Shown here: one piece after another, positions 43,572-54,471 of the stretch
Numbering within the stretch: position 1 is the first letter of the stretch
How the letters are laid out: every line of letters begins with the position of its first letter
Assembly: GCA_032716605.1 (NCBI GenBank)
Contig: CM064572.1
Location: 35,725,760-35,789,759 of the forward strand
Direction: 5' to 3'
Source: Paralithodes platypus
Lineage: Eukaryota > Arthropoda > Malacostraca > Decapoda > Lithodidae
Length of the DNA stretch: 64,000 nucleotides
Program-made: the position numbers and the translations under genes
The notes under the pieces: generated by a model
Seen by the model: only the letters and a program-made list of their open reading frames with translations
Database searches by the model: none
What the model was told of the DNA's origin: nothing

Positions 43572-44048
43572 CCCCCCCCCAAGATTTTTCTCAGAGGCCC
43601 CAAGGCTCACAAAAATCTGATGGTTAGAACCCATGCTATATCTCCACTTCCCATCACCCAGCGGCAGTAAAATATCTGGCACAGTTCTTCAACAAAACAT
43701 TTTTCAAAATTATAACCCTCCCCAACACCATAGGTTAAATTATATGTAGTTATGCTCCTCAAGAGCGAGCTTCTCTAGCCCAGCATTCTGAGAGGAGTGC
43801 AACTCAGAATTACTGCTATAACATACTACAAAAATTCAACTATCAAAGAAAGAGTTTTTATTTGATTTTTTTATGTTTATAATTTGTTTATTTCGGCTGC
43901 ACTATAGGGGCAAGCCTAGTTTTTTCTTCTATACCAAACGCTCAACTCCTGCTTTACGACCCCATACGCTGGGCTACAACCGCGAGCCAACAAGCACCAA
44001 GCGCAAAATACTATTCAAACTAAAGCAGGAGGCTACCCGTGTGTCAAT
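43572..44048 (-). other. Element C 3' non-coding region and polypurine tract
   Basis: The C run at 43572-43580 (G9 on the minus strand) is the plus-strand primer. The remainder up to the pol stop has no clear coding sequence. Confidence 0.65.
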
Positions 44049-45650
44049 CTACCCAGGATCATATACCCTTGAACGACCATCTGCAACCACGTCGTCACAA
44101 CCGGCAATATGGCGTATGTCCAGGTTATATACCAATAACCTTAGTGACCACCTGGTCAGCCTCATATTGCGATTGTGAAACTGGTCCAAGAACTTGAGAG
44201 GGTGATGATCTGGGTAAACTACAACGACCGGACCATAGGCTGGAACACAGACCTCGAAATGCCTCAGAGCAAGTACAACCGCCAGCAGCTCCTCCTTGAC
44301 AACAGAGCAGCTCCCCTGGGCCGAATTGTACTTCTCCGAGCAGAAACTAACAGGATGCCCCAGCCCATCATCGTCCTTTTCCACAAGGACGGCACCAGCC
44401 CCCACCCCACTAGCCTCCGTTGCTAGTTGGAAAGGTAGGCTAAAGTCAAGGGCCCTGAGGATCGGGTGAGTGCACAACAGGTGGTTTACTTCTCTAAACA
44501 CCTTCTCACACTCAGGCGCCCATTTGAACTTCTTATCCTTCCAGTTATCCTCCACCTGAGCTTGACTGTCCCGTTCTCCTTCTCCACCTTGACTGCTAAA
44601 CGTCATCACAGGCACAGTGAGAGGCTCAGGGGGGTGCCTCCCATACTCCTTCATGGGATTAACATGACATAACTGATTGTGCTTCCGCCTGTCTGGAGTG
44701 GCTACCAAGTAAACCAGGTCCGATAGCTCCTCCACCACCCTACAAGGACCAGCGTACTTCGCGGATAAGGGGTGACCTACAAGGGGCAGTAGAATCAACA
44801 CCTCCTGACCCACGTGAAACTCCCTGAGTTCAACCTTGAGGTCGTACCTGTCCTTCCTGAGGGCCTGAGAGCTAGTCAAATTACGGCCAGCCAACTCCAG
44901 ACTGCGCAACATCCGTTCTCGACTGTTGAGGACACACTTGAGCATAGAACAAGGTTTTTCTGCGCCCTCCCATACTTCTTCAACCATATGGAGAGGCCCT
45001 CTGACACGGTGTCCAAAGACGAGCTCATTAGGGCTGAATCCCAAACTCTCCCCAGGTACCTCCCACACAGCAAACAAAACACATGGCAGGCCAAGATCCC
45101 AATCCCTCCCACTCTCAAAGCAACAACAACGAAGCACAGATTTCAAGGCTGAGTGCCATCGCTCTAACACACCCTGGCTCTCCGGATGATATGCAGATGA
45201 CACAACCCCAACAATCCCATGCTGCGGCATTGCTTGTACAAAGAGGCTGGAAGTGAAGTTGGGTCCCCGGACTGACTGAATCCCCTGCGGGTAACCATAC
45301 CGGGAAAAATACACTAGCAAGCTTCGGACCACCGTTTTCGCCGACCCATTTCTCATAGGGTACGCGTCAGGGTACCTTGTTGCTACATCTCCCGACTGTG
45401 CATCACTGTCCTCCTTCAACTCTTTCGTCTTTTTAAGCCCATCCTCTGCCCCTTCAGGAACAGTTACTGGGTCCTCTCCAGACTCGAAATGTGGTCCTAA
45501 TAATGAGTCCACGAGAAGGTCCGTTGATACTAAACTCTCAACCGCATCAACTTCCAACCCCTTCTCGGTACCCTTCCTCCGCTGATCCAAAGATTGTTGA
45601 CCAGAATGTGACTCCTTGGATGCAGAATCTCCGGTGACAACACACTCCAT
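44049..45650 (-). CDS. Element C Pol: partial integrase, then RNase H, RT deleted
   Basis: One 533-residue open frame. An acidic start is followed abruptly by VATRYPDAYPM (middle of the integrase core; zinc finger and first Asp absent), GIQSVRGPNFTSS (usual second Asp replaced) and PESQGVLERWHS (third acid E). LGFSPNELVFGHRVRGPL and KYAGPCRVVEELS form the C-terminal GPY/F region. After VEDNW comes FKWAPECEKVFREVNHLL, which normally lies after RT, then RNase H (LATEASGVGAGAVL, YPDHHPLKFL). Two in-frame deletions, of the integrase start and the whole RT, thus left an open frame. It cannot work alone. Confidence 0.88.
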   Translation of the reverse strand: MECVVTGDSASKESHSGQQSLDQRRKGTEKGLEVDAVESLVSTDLLVDSLLGPHFESGEDPVTVPEGAEDGLKKTKELKEDSDAQSGDVATRYPDAYPMRNGSAKTVVRSLLVYFSRYGYPQGIQSVRGPNFTSSLFVQAMPQHGIVGVVSSAYHPESQGVLERWHSALKSVLRCCCFESGRDWDLGLPCVLFAVWEVPGESLGFSPNELVFGHRVRGPLHMVEEVWEGAEKPCSMLKCVLNSRERMLRSLELAGRNLTSSQALRKDRYDLKVELREFHVGQEVLILLPLVGHPLSAKYAGPCRVVEELSDLVYLVATPDRRKHNQLCHVNPMKEYGRHPPEPLTVPVMTFSSQGGEGERDSQAQVEDNWKDKKFKWAPECEKVFREVNHLLCTHPILRALDFSLPFQLATEASGVGAGAVLVEKDDDGLGHPVSFCSEKYNSAQGSCSVVKEELLAVVLALRHFEVCVPAYGPVVVVYPDHHPLKFLDQFHNRNMRLTRWSLRLLVYNLDIRHIAGCDDVVADGRSRVYDPG

Positions 45651-45680
45651 AGGCTGCCCCGGACACTTCCCAACCCACTC

Positions 45681-47384
45681 CTACTCCTCCCTACTCACGT
45701 CGGCCGGCTTCTCGACAACGACTAAGGGTGGAGCCTCAGAAGTAGGCCCCGCAAAGTCGTTGCCAAGAAGGAGGTCGACGCCCCCAACAGGCAACTTCTC
45801 CACAATTCCTACATCCAGGTCACGAGTCACACCATCAACTTCCACCTTCATTCTCACAAGCGGGTATGACCTTGTCGCATTAACTCCCTGAACCACAACC
45901 ACCCGCGCCGTATTGACAGGTTTACCAGTGAAATTTCTCAACAGTGTTTGCGATGCCCCAGTGTCACGCAAAATTCTCACCTCATGTCTTCTACCCCCCC
46001 ACTCCACACAACCGAGTCCCCTGTGGTCACTAAAGGCATCACGGACAGGGAATAAGCCTTCCGGATCCTTCTGCACTGGCAGTGTATTTACCTCGGAAGA
46101 AATGCCGCTAACAAACTCCGATGTCCTCTTGAACACTCCAATGCCGTGAGCAAAAGACACGGCTGCCGGAGGAGGTCGACTAGGGCACTCATTTGCCTTA
46201 TGACCCTCCTGGTGGCACCTAAAACACATAAATTTCGGTTTCGGCTTATACTGTGATGTAAAAGGCCCCTGACTTTTCACATACGGTGTGGTGGTAGGTT
46301 TGGCTTCAGTTTTAGTTTCATTGCTCTTTGGTTTAAATGTGTCATTGCTACGGGGAGGGGGAGGATAACGGTCCCTAGCACTTGCATCGTACTTCTGTGA
46401 GGACCCGCAACCCCGAATCAACGACAGCCGTAGATCAGCCATTTCTGCTGCTTCTACTAGAGTTCTTGGGTTTTTCTCCTTTAAGTTCAAAGTTAGATCA
46501 CCGCCCGTGCTCTTAAGGAACTGCTCCAACATCATTAACTGCTTAAGTTCATCAAATGTTGTGACCTTCTCAGATCGGAGCCAGTTCCCCATAGCATCGG
46601 ACAAGTCCCGGGCGTGCTCCAAAAAGGTGCTATCTCTTCCCTTAGTTACACCCCGGAACTTCAAACGGTACGTTTCTGGTTGCAGTTCGTAAACCCTCAG
46701 GACAGCCTCCTTGAGATCCTCGTACACAATACATAACTCCAAAGGTATTGCATAGTAGGCTTTAAGACCCTTGCCTATTAATCTAGAGGATACAAGTGCT
46801 GCCCATTTATTCTCTGGCCACTGGTGTTCCTGGCACTTCTTCTCAAAGCGTGTGAAAAATTCTGTTACACCACTCTCATCAAACACCGGAACCAGTTTCA
46901 ATAAGTGCGAGAGAGACTGCTCATGAACACGGTTACCAGCCCCAAGTCGCTGTCCCGTTGTCTCTACTCGTGACTTCTCTACATCCATGTCGGCACAGTA
47001 CCTAGTCGACTCTAAATCAGCTTGGATTTTTGCTTGACTGATAGTTTTTCTCTCTTCTATCTTGGCTAATTCTAATTGCTGCTGAAGCTGAAGCTCAGAT
47101 ACCCTGATAGCCTTTCTCTCTTCGATCTTAGCTAATTCGAGCTGAAGCAATAATTCTGGAGTTAACCCTTGAGGAGGTGAAGGTGCTACAATGTTTGAAA
47201 TTACCGGTGGTCCCCCCAGGGGCAACCCATCCTGCCAGTCACCACCCAACTGCGGAAGCGTACCCGGGGTCGGCAAACTACTGGGATGGCTGGGAGTCGA
47301 GTGTAGGGGAAGCATGGCCGAAGGGCTCTGAGCACTCAACCCATCTCGCTCACCAGTCACCCTGCCCAGTACACACGTTATCAA
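45681..47384 (-). CDS. Element C Gag and protease
   Basis: 567 residues. An N-terminal coil built on a repeated LELAKIEER is followed by the capsid-like region VPVFDESGVTEFFTRFEKK, YRLKFRGVTKG and FDELKQLMMLEQFLKS, a knuckle CFRCHQEGHKANEC (C-x2-C-x4-H-x4-C), and a retropepsin with VRILRDTGASQTLL and GVDLLLGNDFAGP. Gag and protease share one frame without stops; it is the best preserved of the three related elements. A stop and short gap lead to the Pol frame. Confidence 0.9.
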   Translation of the reverse strand: MITCVLGRVTGERDGLSAQSPSAMLPLHSTPSHPSSLPTPGTLPQLGGDWQDGLPLGGPPVISNIVAPSPPQGLTPELLLQLELAKIEERKAIRVSELQLQQQLELAKIEERKTISQAKIQADLESTRYCADMDVEKSRVETTGQRLGAGNRVHEQSLSHLLKLVPVFDESGVTEFFTRFEKKCQEHQWPENKWAALVSSRLIGKGLKAYYAIPLELCIVYEDLKEAVLRVYELQPETYRLKFRGVTKGRDSTFLEHARDLSDAMGNWLRSEKVTTFDELKQLMMLEQFLKSTGGDLTLNLKEKNPRTLVEAAEMADLRLSLIRGCGSSQKYDASARDRYPPPPRSNDTFKPKSNETKTEAKPTTTPYVKSQGPFTSQYKPKPKFMCFRCHQEGHKANECPSRPPPAAVSFAHGIGVFKRTSEFVSGISSEVNTLPVQKDPEGLFPVRDAFSDHRGLGCVEWGGRRHEVRILRDTGASQTLLRNFTGKPVNTARVVVVQGVNATRSYPLVRMKVEVDGVTRDLDVGIVEKLPVGGVDLLLGNDFAGPTSEAPPLVVVEKPADVSREE

Positions 47385-47385
47385 G

Positions 47386-47637
47386 TTATCCTTTGGTCAT
47401 GCTGCTAGTAACCGCATGACCGATAGCTGTGGCCAGGCATTGAAGACCGTACTGATCCATACCCTCCAACCGCTCGGCAGTAACAGGCCATTGCAAAAAT
47501 ATCCTAGCATCCTCCTCACAGTTCACCCGATTAACCCTTTCATCATGCTGCTGTTCCTCAGTTTCGACATTACGTACTGTGTCTCCATTCTCCTCTGACC
47601 GGTATAAGACATGATGCTCACAAAAATTTCTCACCAC
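47386..47637 (-). pseudogene. Element C Gag N-terminal piece
   Basis: Includes CEEDARIFLQWPV and GLQCLATAIGHAV, matching the element B Gag start (DEDARVFIESEP; LEVLASHLQL). It lies in a different frame from the main Gag, so a frameshift splits the N-terminus. Confidence 0.7.
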
Positions 47638-47830
47638 AATATTCAGAAAAGAAGTACCCCAAACTCTTATACCTCAATATACACACAAACATTCTCGGAA
47701 ATACTCAAGGGCTATACTATGTTGCAAAAAAAAAATTATTCTTGCTGATCCCCGCAAAATATTCTCCAAAACAACAAATGTTCCCTGCTAATAAATGTAG
47801 GTTCACCAAATCCTAGGTAAGGTCGCCCTT
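47638..47830 (-). other. Element C leader and primer-binding site
   Basis: Minus-strand AAGGGCGACCTTACC abuts the 5' LTR (47816-47830) and is the likely primer site. Confidence 0.6.
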
Positions 47831-49630
47831 TGTTACGACTGGGGTTCAAATATATCAGGGCTCTTATTCATTGGACTAGTAATGGCATAAATGCTACAAC
47901 GGAAAGCGCTAGCTCCAACCTCTGATGTATATTCCCAGTGAACAAAGAACACAAATACTCTACAGAGTTCTATATGCAATAATAGGCTATCAAACTCTCA
48001 ATAAATGTGCGTGTACTCTAGGCTTAATGTTATGTGAAAACAGCCTATTACTACCTATAACCGAAGGTGCTTGGTTATGGTATGCAAAGTAAGGTGGTAA
48101 GAGAAGTTACAGCTTACGTTACTTTAATCAATAAATGTCAGGCACTCCTGCATGAAAGAAAGTGCACTAAAGTCCTTCAACACTAACAAGGATCTTCTTT
48201 AAATGTTAGATGCTATAAAGATGCTCGTATCGGAAATGGAACCCAAAAAGGCAGGCAGCGGAACAATGCTCGTGCAGGCTATGCACACAAAAAGGCAGAA
48301 TATATAATGCGGTCGGAGCCAAGAATATCCTAAACACAACAACAGTAATAATAATCGCCACGACAATGCAGTATTCCTATCAACAAAAAGAGCCTAAGTC
48401 GTTTGTGTCTCAATACATCAAACTAGGCTGCGAAATGCTTGTGTAATCATAAACGGGTATGCATAAAAAGAGTAATTAGGTTAATATACTTAATGTCTAC
48501 TATGATTGATAAAGTCTAGCTAGAGTCAATGATACGAGATACTGGTGCGCATGGCATGCCGCATAGCCTAGTGCAAATCTCAAGTCTGTGCGTCAAATAT
48601 TACGTTATAATGAAGGGTAGCTCTCTTGAGAAACCTTAATACCGAAGTATTAAGCGTTCTCCTGGCGTACCTCAAAGACAAACGAGCTTAGAACAGTGCA
48701 GAATGGTATAGGCAAAAAGCCCTCACTCGTGCATGCTCTACTCTCAATGGCACACAGACTAGAATTTACTCAATCAACTCCAGTTCTCAGGTATGTCGTG
48801 CAGCTTTTAACTAAAGCCAGCACTCATAGGAAACAATACCTTATAATATCAGACTCCTAGTCTAGCATTATCTAATCCAGCAGAACACTAATAATTAAAG
48901 GAAGCAGTACTTAAATAATATAAATGCCAACCAATGCTTCGTGATCCACTTATCTTAACAACTAACATACATAGGCTATATCAGACCTTAACACACAATA
49001 CAACTGGCCAGCATGAAGCTGATTTTGCAGAGTTAACCAGAGGGGGTATACTATTAATAAAAGGTGGTGAAGGATATGGAAAATGAGAGAGATAATCAGA
49101 GGAAAAGATTCTCAGGTACGGAGCGGGGACAGATAGCAAGGGAAAAAAGATGGGTGTGTTCTAGAAACCAGATCTGAGGGAGAGAGTGGCGAGGAACTGT
49201 ATATATACTCGCACCAGCTCGAGCCGCGTGGGAAAAAAGCGGTTACAAGTCCTCTAACCACTAGCAAGAGAGCTTGCAGCATGGTAAGGACCTCTCTCAA
49301 CCAACCCCCGCGAACGAGGCAGCCAGCCGTGACGTCATCGAGCGGGGCAAAAACACTGCGCGCCCCCCTCTCACTCTGTTCTACTCTCTCTCTCTCTCCC
49401 AGATCCCATCATTACTAGTTAATGATAAAACATATACTTTACAATTAAATATATAAAGCCTTGACATGGGTGAAAACAAAGAGCCTTTCTGGACTGCCCA
49501 TGACACAAGCTTTCATATGAAATAAAGCACACTCTAATACACAAACTGTAGCCCCATCCACTGCCCTGGCGATCCTAGCGAGTCACTGTAGGACAAGCCA
49601 TGCGGTTCTAACGGAGTGGTTAACGTCACA
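47831..49630 (-). repeat. 5' LTR of element C
   Basis: About 1800 bp, almost identical to the 3' LTR. Differences are a few substitutions and 1-10 bp indels (for example near 48176 and 49362). Confidence 0.9.
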
Positions 49631-49696
49631 ATTAACACTCTACACATTAAGTACGTACCTATAATATTCTCTTTCAAACCCAAGTGATGCTGTTAA

Positions 49697-50057
49697 GGGG
49701 GTAGTACTCGCTTTTTCTGGACCTCCTTCTCCCTCGTGCTTAGCATATTAGTTTTGAGTTTTTAAGACGTTCCTTTCATTATTTTGTCAATTATAAGACT
49801 TTCGCCCCATTTCTTTTTCAATATTAAGATCTTTCGTGCCATTTAGGTGCCAATGTTTTCTTGGCGAGCGATAGCGAGCCTATAATTTTAAGAGAAGCTG
49901 GCCTTCGGCCGGGACATTTTTCTATTGAAAAATGTACACATTTTTCTTGAAGGGGGGTCTAGGGGGTGTATTTCTAAGCTTGATGAAGGTCTAGCGAGGA
50001 AACTAAGAAATATAGGAATTCATGAATTATTAGTCCAAAAAACCGGCCACTATCCCC
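49697..50057. mobile_element. TTAA-flanked MITE, GGGG-ended family, copy 1
   Basis: 361 bp between TTAA 49693-49696 and TTAA 50058-50061. Left end GGGGTAGTACTCGC, right end CCACTATCCCC. A copy in the opposite orientation, of almost the same length, lies at 56038-56397. Confidence 0.7.
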
Positions 50058-50759
50058 TTAAACATTTTCATGATTTTGATGCCTTTTCACAGTTTATTCT
50101 GGCTATCATTAGATGATTTTATGCAACTTAGGAAGGTTGTGTGGTAATTATAAGGGTAAAGACCATCTCAATTAACCCTCTGACTTCCATACACCCTTTA
50201 TTCCGGCTATCGGTAGACGATTTTATGCAGTTTAGGAAGGCTGTGTGGCAATGATAAGGGTAAAGACTATCTCAGCTAACCCTCCGAGTCCATAAGCCCT
50301 TCTTAATCTGAATAAAATAGTCTAATCAAAGCCGGAAACCAGAGCAGAAATGCGTATTGGATCTTGAGAGAGTTATGCCCCTTTCCCACTGGTGAGACAA
50401 GTCACGATTTTCGTCGCCGACACCAATAAATTGGCACATTCGTGACATGTCTCAACACCTCTCATGAACAATCGTTTGACTCTCAAGGCCTCCCAAGGGC
50501 CTTCGCAAATGTTCGCACAGTTCAAAATTTTGGACGAGGACTCACGAGGATTGGTTACCCTCGCAAGCATCGTCGAGCATCGCCGAAGGGATCTGCGAGG
50601 GTATCTGCGATCATCTGCGACATCGGCGAAACATCGCGGAGGGTTTCGCATAAAAAAATCTTTGCAACGCTGCATGGATGCTCACCGATGCTCTCAGATG
50701 TTCCGAGAACATCGACGATGCCAAAGAGCACCTTCAGGGAGGTGGGAGAAAAAGCCAAA

Positions 50760-50872
50760 AAAAACGAGGAGGGAGAGAAAGAGAAAACAGCGAGGTGGGC
50801 TCAATGTTTAGTTATGGCTTAGCCTAATTGAGTCCACCTCGCTGTTTTCTCTTTCTCTCCCTCCTCGTTTTT
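50760..50872. repeat. Long near-perfect hairpin
   Basis: Left arm 50760-50805 and right arm 50827-50872 are complementary over about 46 bp with one mismatch (AACGAGGAGGGAGAGAAAGA against TCTTTCTCTCCCTCCTCGTT at the outer ends), with a 21-base loop. It could be a fold-back MITE or a hairpin RNA source. Confidence 0.8.
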
Positions 50873-51758
50873 ATTTTCTTTCTCTCCCTCTCTCTTTGCC
50901 TATAATCCGTTCGGCCCCGTTCAGCCTACTGTTTTAAGACGTTTACCCCCATCCAGGTTTCAATACTTTCCTGGTGAGCGGTAGCAGCCAACATATATAT
51001 ATATATATATAAAAATATATATTTTTTTTTTGGGTCGTTTTTCTGGTCCCCTTTCTTCCTCATGGTTAACCCCATTAGTTTTCATATTTGGGGGATGGTG
51101 GGGGGAAGGTAGAAGGGTAATTGACTCGTGTTACAAATATGAAGCCGATTGGTGAGGTAGTTTCGCCACCACGGATTTTCCTTTTTTTCCCTTTCTTCGT
51201 ATGGATACGCTGGAAGTGGGTGGTGGGAGGGAGGTGGGGGTGTTGTGGGGGGACGACAGAAGGGTAGGAGACTTGTAACACAAATATGGAACCGATTGGT
51301 TCAGTCGTTTCGCCGCCACATATTTTCCTATTTTGTCTTTGTGAGGCGACCGATAGTCAGCGAGTTGGTGGGGGGAGGGGGTTGTGTTGGTGGTGGCAAG
51401 AAGCCAGAAGGGTAAGGTACTATCATACAAAAAGTATCCTTACTAAAATGACACCCACCATTTAGACTCAATGGACCAAGTAATATGGAAAATATTGTTA
51501 GAGCGTTTGAGTTGTTGAGCGAATCGTACCCCACTTTATGAAACTCAGCGTTCACGAGAGTAAGGATACTGTTTTGTATGATAGTACATGTGGTAGAAAT
51601 ATGAAAGCCATAGGTGCAGTCGTTTCGCTGCTACGATTTTTTTCGGCGAGTCCGTATATATACGGACCTGGCACTGGGCGTGACAAGACCCTAGTCGTAT
51701 ATATACGGACCTGGCACTCTGGGGGTTTTAAGACGTTTACAGCACCATTAGTTTTCAG

Positions 51759-52098
51759 ATGTTAAGCCTTTTGGTTCCTTCTGTACCGGCGTCATCTTTT
51801 ATATTATATTCTAGCTACATTCAGACGATTTTGTGCAGTTTAAGAACGATATGTGGTAGTAGAAAGGGTTAAGGGAAATAGTTCGAAGTCTGTTAATTCC
51901 TGGAGGTCCTTTTCAAACTGAATAACATTGTCTGGCTATCATTAGACGATTTTATGCAGCTTAGGAAGGATCTGTGGAAATTATATGGGTAAAGACTATC
52001 TCAATCAAACCGCTAACTTTCATATACCTTCCTGTCTCAATAAAATCGTCTAATAATAGCCAGAAAACAAAGACAATGTGTGTTGGATCTAGAAAGGG
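51759..52098. mobile_element. Palindromic TTAA MITE (outer family), full-length-like copy
   Basis: Begins after TTAA near 51758 with TTCTGTACCGGCGTCAT and ends AGAAAGGGTTAA. It contains inverted arms CGATTTTATGCAGCTTAGGA and the complementary TCTCAATAAAATCGTCTAAT. Confidence 0.5.
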
Positions 52099-52351
52099 TT
52101 AACTGAAGATAAAATAATATAATATTGGCTTTATTTGGATTGAAAGATGTATTACTTTTGCCATGTGTTTTGTATAATAAATATTTGTTATTAACATTTG
52201 AGTTTCTTTTAAGGGGGAAGGGTATATTTCTTGGTCAATTATTTTATTTATTTATCATCCTTTTTTTAATTTCCTCCCTAGACGCCCATCGAACTATCAA
52301 AAAATATCACCAACATGGGGGACCAAAAAACCCAACCATCCTCCTCCTTAA

Positions 52352-53252
52352 CCCTTTGAGTACCAGCGACGTGTGTTATTTTTGTATTCTAGCTTTAACC
52401 CGTTGAGCCCCGGCTAGTTATAATATTTTGTTCACCCCAGTCCCAAGCCATTTTCACTTATTTTGTTTGTTTGCTAAAATGGAAGACAAGGATGAGAAAT
52501 GAAAAAAAAAACAAAAAAAAATCACCTCTGACATTTTTTTTTGGGGGGGGGGCCGGTGGGGGGGTGGGGGGGGGGGAGCTTCAAAAAAATGTGTTGAGCC
52601 AAAATGGAAGAGAATGGTGAGAAATGAACACACAAATAAAAAAAACTCATTTCGGTCATTTGGGGGAGGGGGGGGGGGGGGGGTTTCAATAGTTCGTCTC
52701 CCCCGCATGACCACCCGCCCGGGAGCACTAGGGTAAAAACTGAGTATGGCATTGTACGGCATACATCCTAAGGAGTATCTCACATAAATCTCAAGCCTCT
52801 AGCACCCATACGACCGGAGTAATGAAGGTTCAAAGTGGCGGTAAACTAGGGGTGTAAACTATCCCCACTAAGCCCACCACCACCAGCCGCGCGGCTGTCT
52901 CGGCCCGCTCACACCTACTGGCCCGGCTCCCCCACACACTACGGTACCTCCCCCTCCTATTCTCCCGCCATTTCCTACCTTACGAGCCACGTAAGTGTTT
53001 TTTATATGTCGGACGCACGTGATGCGTCGCTGGGAGTTGGTGATCAAAGACTGCCGACGCAACACGTGCGACGCTGGGTCTCAACGGGTTAATTAGACGA
53101 TACTATGCAGCTTAGGAAGGATCTATGGTAGTTAGAAGGGTTGGTTGAGATTGTTTGAGGCCTTATTTTTGCTAGAGGTCCTTCCTAATCTGAATAAAAT
53201 TGTCTAATAGTTGCCACAATATAGAGAAAAGGACATCACCGGTACTGTACGG
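52352..53252. mobile_element. Outer TTAA MITE interrupted by a second TTAA MITE
   Basis: The outer copy starts CCCTTTGAGTACCAGCGACG after TTAA (52348-52351) and ends CGGTACTGTACGGG before TTAA. Its middle TTAA is occupied by the inner element 52399-53088. Confidence 0.6.
52399..53088. mobile_element. Inner TTAA MITE, copy 1
   Basis: 690 bp with terminal inverted repeats CCCGTTGAGCCCCGGC and GCTGGGTCTCAACGGG, flanked by TTAA (52395-52398, 53089-53092). It includes long G runs (52545-52580, 52660-52683) that create proline-rich open frames on the opposite strand. A relative lies at 57138-57576. Confidence 0.7.
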
Positions 53253-53393
53253 GTTAACCCAGCAAGCGTGATTAACCAAATGAAAGTATCTGTTTAGCAT
53301 ATGCGATAGGCCTCACGAAAGCAAGGCCGTGAAAATAAAAATTAAAAAACGCCCCACGGGCACTCAAAACAAAGCAATTTGTAATTAGGTGAC
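53253..53393. other. Unassigned spacer
   Basis: Contains GCGATAGGCCTCACGAAAGC, an inverted match to the duplicated CCGTGAGGCCTATCGCG near 58830-58870. No gene. Confidence 0.3.
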
Positions 53394-53401
53394 ATAATTT
53401 C

Positions 53402-54311
53402 CAGTGGCGGCTCATCAGTAGCACTGTGGAACTGCAGTACCCCCTAGCTGTACATTTCTTAGAGACACAAAAATATGAATATATACATGAATATAAGAAA
53501 GTAGGTATGATTATCAATAATCCTAAGCTTATAATTATTGCCGCTCCTCTAAATTCTATACAAAAAGTAAGCAAACAACATGTGGAACTGCTTACTCAAC
53601 AGTTCCGATTTTATTTGTATAGTGGTATGTGATAGCCAAGCCTCGAGAACAGGAGAGGGGAGAGCACTGTGACTCTCACAGTGCCGGCCTGGCTGTTGTT
53701 GAAGAAGGGTGTGTGGATGCGTTGTTCCGTTATCTTCTGTTTCGCAATTCTCCAAGGCTTAATCATTTTTTATTAGTGATGGTGAATTGGAGATGAGTGA
53801 TAATTAGAGGTCATATTGTGTAATTTAATATTTATAGAAACTTCATATAACTTTTTAATAATTGTCGTTTGTTTCAGTTCTGTTTGGGCTGCAGTTTGAA
53901 ATTCGTTTAGGCCTAGGCCATCAGTAATTAATCAAAGCTCAAGAAACACAGACAGTTAGTATACTTCAAGAACTTAATTTTTCGCAGTTGTCTCTTTATG
54001 ATAAAGTTGCCTTTTAAACGGAGTTCATCGGTTTCCAGGCATTCAAATATCTAAGCTAGGAATAAGCAACAACAAGAGGTAGCCTATATTTGCAGCTTTA
54101 ATTCAGAATGTTACCAAAAGAAAAAGTGGCTCTGTGGTTGTGAAATGATGAATGCATTAATTTGCTTTCCGTGTTTGCTTTTTGGAGTTATTGATCTTTT
54201 TGCTCAAAACAAGAATTACAGAAGAATGGACTTTATTTTAAAATATTTTGTTCAGTCATGATGAAGCCTTTTATTGGTAAGACTGTGAGTATTACATTTT
54301 TTTTTTATATT

Positions 54312-54343
<32 letters not shown>

Positions 54344-54463
54344 TACCTGTATATATATATAATGACATATTGATATGTGTGTGTGTGTTATACAATATCA
54401 TAGTATTTCATAAACATGTTATGTAACAGCACCCCCATGAATGATAGTCACGAGCCGCCGCTG
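53402..54463. mobile_element. hAT-type non-autonomous element
   Basis: 1062 bp. Ends CAGTGGCGGCTCAT and ACGAGCCGCCGCTG are imperfect terminal inverted repeats of the hAT type. The 8-bp target duplication ATAATTTC is exact (53394-53401 and 54464-54471). The interior has no transposase-like frame and includes AT microsatellite (54322-54361). Confidence 0.85.
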
Positions 54464-54471
54464 ATAATTTC

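Larger units (their letters stand above)
41778..49630 (-). mobile_element. Gypsy element C, integrase-before-RNase H order, internally deleted
   Basis: A 7.85-kb minus-strand element with near-identical LTRs at 47831-49630 (5') and 41778-43571 (3'), flanked by ATTA (41774-41777 and 49631-49634). The primer region reads GGGCGACCTTACC and the purine tract is a G9 run next to the 3' LTR. Gag-protease is one long frame. The second frame carries a partial integrase, its C-terminal region and then RNase H, with RT missing. Confidence 0.9.
49635..52347. other. Non-genic MITE-rich stretch
   Basis: Holds the TTAAGGGG MITE (49697-50057), copies of a short palindromic MITE centred on GACGATTTTATGCAG (near 50106, 50216, 51820, 51945), a CATCG-rich low-complexity stretch (50380-50710), a long hairpin (50760-50872), two diverged ~150-bp direct units with GAAGGGTA..ACAAATATG (51100-51420), and a palindromic TCCGTATATATACGGA repeat (51651-51710). 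No credible gene; open frames here are short and low in complexity. Confidence 0.6.

Noticed and set aside
52454..52783. Proline-rich open frame
   Set aside because: Created by G-runs in a MITE.
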